Position numbers and translations under genes: made by a program. Below the pieces are notes generated by a model. The model saw only the letters and a list, made by a program, of their open reading frames with translations, had not been told where the DNA came from and made no database searches. This document shows, piece after piece, positions 57,866-64,000 of a DNA stretch of 64,000 nucleotides. The DNA is from Siphonodentalium dalli (Eukaryota; Mollusca; Scaphopoda; Gadilida; Siphonodentaliidae), in contig CP136063.1 in the NCBI GenBank assembly GCA_032622095.1, positions 10,397,814 through 10,461,813 of the forward strand, read 5' to 3'. The first letter of the stretch is position 1; each line of letters starts with the position of its first letter.

Positions 57866-58215
57866 TTAGTTCGAGCGGGAGGTTGTCGCTTCCAACATCA
57901 GGCCCAATGGTGGTTTCAATGCTGAGTTTGGCCGCTTCCTCCGTAGCGAACGCGTGACCTATTATATCCCATTGCTTTGTGTTATATGGGCAGTGGGTTG
58001 GTTTCCCAGAGTCATTTAAGTGAATGAGTTCTAATTCCTATTTGATGTCAAAGAGGATATCGCCATGCTTATTTGTTTGTTTGCTATTGAAAATTTGATG
58101 TTTGGCGTTGAAATCGCCTAGAACTATTCACAGGTTATTTCTTTTTGTAAAGAATTTTAGTGTTTCTAGTTTTGGGGGAGAGGTCTCCTGTGGAGGGAGA
58201 TAATCACTCAATAAT
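57866..58215 (-). pseudogene. LINE endonuclease-domain fragment
   Basis: On the minus strand this encodes a recognisable apurinic-type endonuclease of non-LTR retrotransposons: VLGDFNAKHQIFNS, then LNDSGKPTH, QWDIIGHAF and TTIGPDVGSDNLPLEL. The family motifs are GDFNAHH, WD(I/L) and SDHLP; here the SDH histidine is Asn. In-frame stops occur before VLGDF and after LFDIK, so it is dead. It ends abruptly at the AGGC...GCCT repeat. It is a different fragment from the RT-bearing LINE at 53.8-56.9 kb and lies in the opposite orientation. Confidence 0.8.
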
Positions 58216-58639
58216 CACTGGTGCTCGTGTTGTTTCAACGTTTTAACTTCTCATATTTTCGCATTGCATGGAGACAGGTGAACCTGATGTCTTTTCACAC
58301 TTGTTCCAATGACAGTAAACTGTCACCTTTAATCAGCCTACCGCTATACTATTCAACTAATTAAGACGTGTCAGTGTGGCCCCTAATCCGATACCACGAA
58401 TAAGCTTTTCTCGAAACAATGTGTGGAAGATATCGCGCAGTAAGCTTTTCTCGAAACAGTGCGCCGTAGATTCTACCACTCACTCTCTCCAATAAAAGTT
58501 AAAATAACCTTACAAATTTGCAACTGAAGACTGTCTACTACTATATTTCATGTTTTAATTCAACCCCCACCTGCTCCTGTGCATAATCACTGTTTTATTT
58601 GTACCGCGCACCGTTTTTTGAGGTGTCGTAATAGCCGAG

Positions 58640-58981
58640 TCCGGTAAATAAGAGGCCCCCACCCCCCCTTTTTCGTACGCCGTATTCCATGTTATGTTAT
58701 GAGGTACGCCGTATTTCGGCCTCTTTGTCAGGAGGTATATCGGTATTCCAAAAATACCGGTATTCGTACGCCGACCTTCCAAACATGATGATAATAATAA
58801 TAATAATATAATAATATAAATGCGATTTTTGTCACAATAAATTCATGGTTTGACATACAGATCGTCGATCATCGTCAATTTAGATAATGTTAGACGTGGA
58901 CACTGCGGGATGACCGGCGTTCGTACGGCAATAGAAAATTGATCCATATGGCTGTTAACTGGTGGTATTCCGTATTCCAGT

Positions 58982-59014
<33 letters not shown>

Positions 59015-59190
59015 CTCAAATAAAGTATGTTCGAGATATTGTCATGATTCCATATGATTTTTTGCCATATTAAAGGTATATAATTTTGATGGGGTTTTCC
59101 CTCAAGTCGCTCTATGGGGAGACAATGTGGTGTTCCAACATGCACCAAACGTGGAAAAATGGTCTAATGGTGCACGATCTTGGAAAGACA
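58640..59190. other. Intergenic with a G33 tract
   Basis: ATA microsatellite at 58790-58820 and 33 consecutive G at 58982-59014. No gene supported; ORFs here run through low-complexity sequence. Confidence 0.6.
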
Positions 59191-59194
59191 CTAA

Positions 59195-59490
59195 TTAATC
59201 GGTAATTTCTTTTTATTTATGACTGAAATGAAATAGAGGACCCCAAAAAATACTAAACAATATTCTCTATATATGAAATACACAACAACGTTACATCTGA
59301 ATTGGGCTGTGGTTCTGTTCAATTTCACAGTAACCACACATAATGATACGTAGACTGTGCAACAAATAAGCGTTCTAATCAGGTATCTGTTGCACGAAAC
59401 CACATTTTAAAAACCGCACGTTTTCATTTCGACTTATAAGACGCTTTCCGCGCGAAAGTTCTTTCCAGTTCATTGCATGACAGATAATGG
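59195..59490. repeat. Dispersed repeat, second copy (cut by the gap)
   Basis: Matches 45395-45655; continues up to the run of N. Confidence 0.75.
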
Positions 59491-59590
59491 NNNNNNNNNN
59501 NNNNNNNNNNNNNNNNNNNNNNNNNNNNNNNNNNNNNNNNNNNNNNNNNNNNNNNNNNNNNNNNNNNNNNNNNNNNNNNNNNNNNNNNNN
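59491..59590. other. Assembly gap (100 N)
   Basis: A run of exactly 100 N, the usual placeholder for a gap of unknown size. Confidence 1.
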
Positions 59591-59690
59591 TATTAGATTC
59601 TTCTGTCATATTTTTAGCACAACTAGCTGATGTGCCCGACTTCTTTGTCATGGGATCTCCGTCAAAAAGTTTATTGAACTGGCGGCTCAT
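59591..59690 (-). other. Possible coding fragment beside the gap
   Basis: On the minus strand ATG at 59690 opens MSRQFNKLFDGDPMTKKSGT and continues 34 codons into the gap. No domain is recognised; it may be part of an exon or chance. Confidence 0.2.
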
Positions 59691-59823
59691 TCCGCGTACA
59701 ACATTTAGTGAGAACGAAAAATGTTAATAAAAGTTGAATTATCTTTTTAATTTGTTTTAATTGTAATTGGCATAGCTTATCACAAACCGAAAATTAACAT
59801 TAGTGACATTATACATGTATTAA

Positions 59824-60189
59824 CCCTTTACCCAACAGAAGGGCCCTGTGCCAATGCATTCTCTTATATATGCGAGTCGACCATAGGTCGCCTCGCATAT
59901 ATAAGAGAATGCATTGGCTTAACACATTAAAAATTATAAAATTGTTAAAGAATGTAAGAAAAAATGGTAAAAAAAGATTTTTTTTAGGCCAATGCATTCT
60001 CTTATATATGCGAGGCGACCTATGGTCGACTCGCATATATAAGAGAATGCATTGGCACAGGGCATAACTGTAACTATCACAATGTGGTCAAGGAGCCGGT
60101 TCCAATGATATCCATATTTGTATGGTTCTATTGAGACAGACCGAAGATATTTTAGGCTGTTGAAGCTTTATTTGGCCGGTTTTGTTGGG
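59824..60189. mobile_element. TTAA element with a hairpin-within-hairpin core
   Basis: TTAA at 59820-59823 and 60190-60193 flanks ends CCCTTTACCCAACA and TGTTGGG. The core 59841-60064 is an inverted repeat (GGGCCCTGTGCC / GGCACAGGGC), and each of its arms is itself a perfect 69-base hairpin (59850-59918 and 59988-60056). The two hairpins are exact reverse complements of one another. Confidence 0.88.
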
Positions 60190-60199
60190 TTAACGGTTT

Positions 60200-60835
60200 T
60201 GTAACGGTTAAGGAAAATGAAATTGAAATTCACAACTACCCCTTTAACCGGACTTTGAGTGTGTCCCTTCGAAAAGTATTAGGAGAAAGACAAACGAGAG
60301 GCCGATCACGATCGGCAGATGTTTAACCCATACCTTGGCGATAGCGATTAGCTATTTTTATACATCAACCTTTTCATGAGTGCTAAAGTTTCAACAATTC
60401 ACACTTAATATAGTGATCATGTGAAAAATATTTAGTTATCACATTGTGTCAACAGGATTGGCGGAGGATGTTAATATTTTTAAGCAAATAAACGATTTGG
60501 TGACATGTTTTCTGTTTTCATTCTGGTATATATGTGATTCTTACAAGCAATTGCCATATCTTATTTTTCGCTCAGCTTTAAATTCGCACATGGGTGTGCG
60601 AAAAATAGTACTACGCGAATTTAAATACTAGTAAGGTACATGTAGCTAAAATTTAGTACACAGTACTAAATCAAACCCGTATAATATAACCAGTAATTGA
60701 AGCACGTATCTGCGTTTGTATGTCCAGTATATATGGTCGTGATATATGGCCCAGCGGCTAAAACGACGTTAAACATGATTTTTTCACGAAAAAGTTGTGT
60801 CGCTAAAAATTTCACCTTGCTGGTATACTGTAATT
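60200..60835. other. Intergenic, short repeat fragment only
   Basis: The only recognised feature is the inverted partner (60555-60640) of the small repeat at 18886-18990. No gene seen. Confidence 0.45.
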
Positions 60836-60837
60836 TA

Positions 60838-61003
60838 TGTGCGACGTCACAAGTAAGTACGCCCGCCTGTTACCTATACACGACGTCACAAGTAAGTACG
60901 CCTGCCTGTTACCTATACACGACGTCACAAGTAAGTACGCCCGCCTGTTACCTATACACGACGTCACAAGTAAGTACGCCCGCCTGTTACCTATACACGA
61001 CCA
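60838..61003. repeat. 39 bp minisatellite (4 units)
   Basis: The unit GACGTCACAAGTAAGTACGC then CCGCCTGTTACCTATACAC occurs four times. Each unit holds GACGTCAC, resembling a CREB/ATF site, and AAGTAAGT, resembling a splice donor. Confidence 0.95.
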
Positions 61004-61303
61004 AGCTTGGGTCGTTATCAGCGTACGCTATGTTGGTGTTGACATTCAAATACCATAAACATCACCAGGAGGCTTCGCTGTTCAATTGATGTTGTACATT
61101 TTACATTAACTTATATGTCTGGCTTAGTATTCTCATTGGCAGAAATAAAACAAATGAAAACTAAAATATTATTTTTTATTAAAAAACAGCTTTTTTTGGG
61201 TAGGGAAATCTGCAAACAATGCAATAAAGAATAAAATCCCTTATTAACAAAAACCGATTTGAAGTCTTTACATTGGGTTTCATAAAATTTATGTCAACAT
61301 CGT

Positions 61304-62156
61304 ATTTTAAATGTCTCCCTGTAATAGAGACTCCATTCGGCATGCTACAGTATCTTTAAATGTCTCCCTGTAATAGAGACCCCACTCGGCATGCTACAGT
61401 ATCTTTAAATGTCTCCCTGTAATAGAGACCCCACTCGGCATGCTACAGTATCTTTAAATGTCTCCCTGTAATAGAGACCCCACTCGGCATGCTACAGTAT
61501 CTTTAAATGTCTCCCTGTAATAGAGACCCCACTCGGCATGCTACAGTATCTTTAAATGTCTCCCTGTAATAGAGACCCCACCCGGCATGCTACAGTATCT
61601 TTAAATGTCTCCCTGTAATAGAGACCCCACTCGGCATGCTACAGTATCTTTAAATGTCTCCCTGTAATAGAGACCCCACTCGGCATGCTACAGTATCTTT
61701 AAATGTCTCCCTGTAATAGAGACCCCACTCGGCATGCTACAGTATCTTTAAATGTCTCCCTGTAATGGAGACCCCACTCGGCATGCTACAGTATCTTTAA
61801 ATGTCTCCCTGTAATAGAGACCCCACTCGGCATGCTACAGTATCTTTAAATGTCTCCCTGTAATAGAGACCCCACCCAGCATGCTACAGTATCTTTAAAT
61901 GTCTCCCTGTAATAGAGACCCCACTCGGCATGCTACAGTATCTTTAAATGTCTCCCTGTAATAGAGACCCCACTCGGCATGCTACAGTATCTTTAAATGT
62001 CTCCCTGTAATAGAGACCCCACTCGGCATGCTACAGTATCTTTAAATGTCTCCCTGTAATAGAGACCCCACCCGGCATGCTACAGTATCTTTAAATGTCT
62101 CCCTGTAATAGAGACCCCACTCGGCATGCTATCTTTAAATGCTTCCCTGTAATAAC
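61304..62156. repeat. 49 bp minisatellite (about 17 units)
   Basis: The unit TCTCCCTGTAATAGAGACCC then CACTCGGCATGCTACAGTATCTTTAAATG is highly uniform; the edge units are more diverged. Each unit contains the small inverted repeat GTCTC-N9-GAGAC. It lies just downstream of the stop codon of the minus-strand exon. Confidence 0.97.
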
Positions 62157-62193
62157 TAGTATACTAGTAATAGCTTTATATAAAATAAACATT

Positions 62194-62552
62194 TCATCCA
62201 TCATTCTCATTTGCAGCAATCAAACCGTTCATATCAAAATGGTCAGCATTCCTTTGTACCTTTGCCACAAACGTATGTGGGCGTTTCACTCCTTCGACCA
62301 CTTCAAACTTCGGAAATGAAGGGAACTGGCGGCCAGACGTTTCTGTGAGGAGCTGCTCCTTCCCGAGTATACTGAGTAGGAAATGGACATTTTTTCGGTG
62401 ATCATGTCTGCGGCGCGTCTCTCTTTGAACCAGGTTCTCTGCTATATTGGATACAAACACGTCGTCCATAGCCTCTCCTATAGGTCCGATGATTTGGGCA
62501 CACCGACTCATGGTCTTTTCAGACACGTGTCCAGTGGATTCACTCAGAAGAT
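62194..62552 (-). CDS. 3' terminal coding exon of an unrecognised gene
   Basis: On the minus strand a consensus acceptor TTGTTATATTTGCAG precedes an open exon that starts at 62552 (previous exon contributes one base to the first codon) and ends at TGA 62194-62196. It encodes about 119 residues: LLSESTGHVSEKTMSRCAQI..., GEAMDDVFVSNIAENLVQRE, TRRRHDHRKNVHFLLSILGK, QFPSFPKFEVVEGVKRPHTF. The composition is that of a folded, helix-rich protein and the region is not repetitive, unlike both flanks. I do not recognise the family. Upstream the same frame runs on through a minisatellite but that part is intronic by the acceptor. The other exons must lie beyond the minisatellites or outside the window. 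Confidence 0.55.
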
Positions 62553-62584
62553 CTGCAAATATAACAAAATATTTGTTATTGAGA

Positions 62585-62790
62585 AAACAAATATACATGT
62601 AACAGAGAGAAACAAATATACATGTAACAGAGAGAAACAGATATATAATGTACATGTAGCAGAGAGAAACATATATACATGTAACAGAGAGAAACAAATA
62701 TACATGTAACAGAGAGAAACAGATATACATGTAACAGAGAAAAACAGATATACATGTAGCAGATAGAAACAGATATACATGTAGCAGGCA
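62585..62790. repeat. ~25 bp minisatellite in the predicted intron
   Basis: Eight or nine units of ATACATGTAACAGAGAGAAA then CA(A/G)AT begin about 30 bases upstream of the acceptor of the 62.2-62.55 kb exon. Confidence 0.92.
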
Positions 62791-62985
62791 GATGAGGATA
62801 TCACACTCTGAGACCAAACATGGTTGGTTTCATGTGCATTTTATTTCACAGATCCGGATTTTATTTTTATTTTATTTTTCGACCAAAATAGCCTGTGATA
62901 TTGCCATGGACTGCATGATTTGCCTAAATGTATCAATTGTACCACTGAATTTATATATAGCACATTTCCCTAATAAAAACTCCTT
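62791..62985. other. Short unique stretch
   Basis: AT-rich, between two minisatellites; nothing recognised. Confidence 0.4.
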
Positions 62986-64000
62986 TGTTAGCCCACCCTA
63001 AGTAGAGTTATTGTCTATTAAATTAATTTGTTAACCCATGGTTTCCACCCAGAAGGTGTCTGCAAAATTCCTTTGTTAACCCACCCTAAGTAGAGTAGGC
63101 ATCTAGCCCACCCTAAGTAGAGTAGGCGTCTAACCCACCCTAAGTAGAGTAGGCGTCTATCCCATCCTAAGTAGAGTAGGCGTCTAACCCACCCTAAGTA
63201 GAGTAGGCGTCTAGCCCACCCTAAGTAGAGTAGGCATCTAGCCCACCCTAAGTAGAGTAGGCGTCTATCCCATCCTAAGTAGAGTAGGCGTCTAACCCAC
63301 CCTAAGTAGAGTAGGCGTCTAGCCCACCCTAAGTAGAGTAGGCGTCTAGCCCACCCTAAGTAGAGTAGACATCTAGCCCATCCTAAGTAGAGTAGGTGTC
63401 TAGCCCACCCTAAGTAGAGTAGGCGTCTAACCCACCCTAAGTAGAAGACATATATCCCACCCTAAGTAGAGTAGGTGTCTAGCCCACCCTAAGTAGAGTA
63501 GGCGTCTAGCCCACCCTAAGTAGAGTAGGCGTCTAACCCACCCTAAGTAGAGTAGGCGTCTAACCCACCCTAAGTAGAGTAGGCGTCTAACCCACCCTAA
63601 GTAGAGTAGGCGTCTAACCCACCCTAAGTAGAGTAGGCATCTATCCCACCATAAGTAGAGTAGGCGTCTAACCCACCCTAAGTAAAGTAGGCTTCCAGCC
63701 CACCCTAAGTAGAGTAGACATCTAGCCCATCCTAAGTAGAGTAGGCAACTAGGCCACCCTAAGTAGAGTAGGTGTCTAGCCCACCCTAAGTAGAGTAGGA
63801 GTCTATCCCACCCTAAGTTGAGTAGGTGTCTAGCCCACCCTATGTAGAGTAGGGTCTATCCCACCCTAAGTACAGTAGGCATCTAGCCCACACTAAGTAA
63901 AGTAGGCAACTAGGCCACCCTAAGTACAGTAGGCATCTAGCCCACACTAAGTAGAGTAGGCATCTAGCGCACCCTAAGTAGAGTAGACATCTAGCCCATC
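62986..64000. repeat. 27 bp minisatellite running off the window
   Basis: The unit CCCACCCTAAGTAGAGTAGG then CGTCTAA/G occurs more than 30 times with substitutions (CATCTAG, TGTCTAG, AGACAT). The first units are separated by unique sequence around 63010-63080. The array continues past 64000. Confidence 0.97.

Larger units (their letters stand above)
57176..58635. repeat. Inverted repeat, ~260 bp arms around ~940 bp
   Basis: Left arm 57176-57440 and right arm 58383-58635 are inverted copies: GTGCGCGG...ACAAATAAAACAGT, GAGAGAGTGAGTGGTAGAAT, TGTTTCGAGAAAAGCTTACT (twice per arm), GGTAT(T/C)GG. The interior holds the 393 bp AGGC...GCCT repeat and an antisense LINE endonuclease fragment. Probably a TIR element that received later insertions. 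Confidence 0.85.

Noticed and set aside
61304-62156. Regular repeats with a small dyad, CRISPR-like at first glance
   Set aside because: The whole 49 bp unit repeats without unique spacers; it is a eukaryotic minisatellite.
62553-62817. Upstream part of the 207-codon minus-strand ORF (repeated CYMYICFSLLHVYLF, membrane-like)
   Set aside because: It is minisatellite sequence on the intron side of a strong splice acceptor.
62986-64000. CCCTAA in each unit, telomere-like
   Set aside because: CCCTAA occurs once per 27 bp unit, not as a tandem hexamer.

Overview
This window looks like gene-poor, AT-rich nuclear DNA of an invertebrate metazoan. A lophotrochozoan, perhaps a bivalve or other mollusc, is my best guess, from the many ACATGTAC/ACCGGT-type motifs, the foldback and minisatellite-bearing repeats, the C2H2 zinc-finger clusters and the type of LINE C-terminus; this is inference from composition, not proof. 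There are no operons, prokaryotic signals, rRNA genes or free-standing tRNA genes. One run of 100 N (59491-59590) shows that it is a draft assembly.

Host-type coding sequence is scarce. The clearest gene is an intact 12-finger C2H2 zinc-finger ORF (34867-36054, +). Decayed zinc-finger arrays lie at 15550-16330 (-) and 18080-18880 (+, split by a tRNA-derived SINE). Two exon-like ORFs have good splice sites: 47310-47935 (+), a CxxC...CxxC N-terminal domain plus a basic nuclear-localisation motif, ending at a GTAAGT donor; and 62194-62552 (-), a 3' terminal exon with a TTTGCAG acceptor. A weaker first-exon candidate is at 52969-53020.

Most of the rest is mobile DNA, much of it nested, and several insertions can be proved by target-site duplications or by an empty copy nearby. 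By region: 0.1-4.1 kb, a TIR element (216-3584, ACTT duplication) inside an inverted-repeat element; 5.1-12.9 kb, a large inverted complex of one ~1 kb repeat family interrupted by arrays of a ~180 bp G-tract/C-tract minisatellite; 13.45-13.85 kb, a foldback MITE; 17.3-17.8 kb, a 520 bp TTAA-targeting MITE with its empty site next door; 19.7-30.7 kb, inverted arms around a 9.2 kb Ty3/gypsy LTR retrotransposon that has lost the middle of its polyprotein and carries a nested TIR element; 30.74-33.93 kb, an unusual TIR element with dense arrays of the palindrome TTACCNNGGTAA at both ends; 36.4-44.35 kb, a ~4 kb tandem segmental duplication; 46.7-53 kb, minisatellites, palindromic MITEs and double-hairpin elements; 53.07-57.03 kb, a three-level nest with a 5'-truncated LINE at the core; 57.2-60.2 kb, an inverted repeat with an antisense LINE endonuclease relic, a G33 tract, the gap and a double-hairpin element; 60.8-64 kb, four minisatellite arrays around the terminal exon.

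The best candidates for something undescribed are the 30.74-33.93 kb element, the hairpin-within-hairpin family (48.1, 52.6 and 59.8 kb) and the foldback minisatellite element at 8.66-10.88 kb. All family assignments come from reading motifs by eye; no database search was possible.
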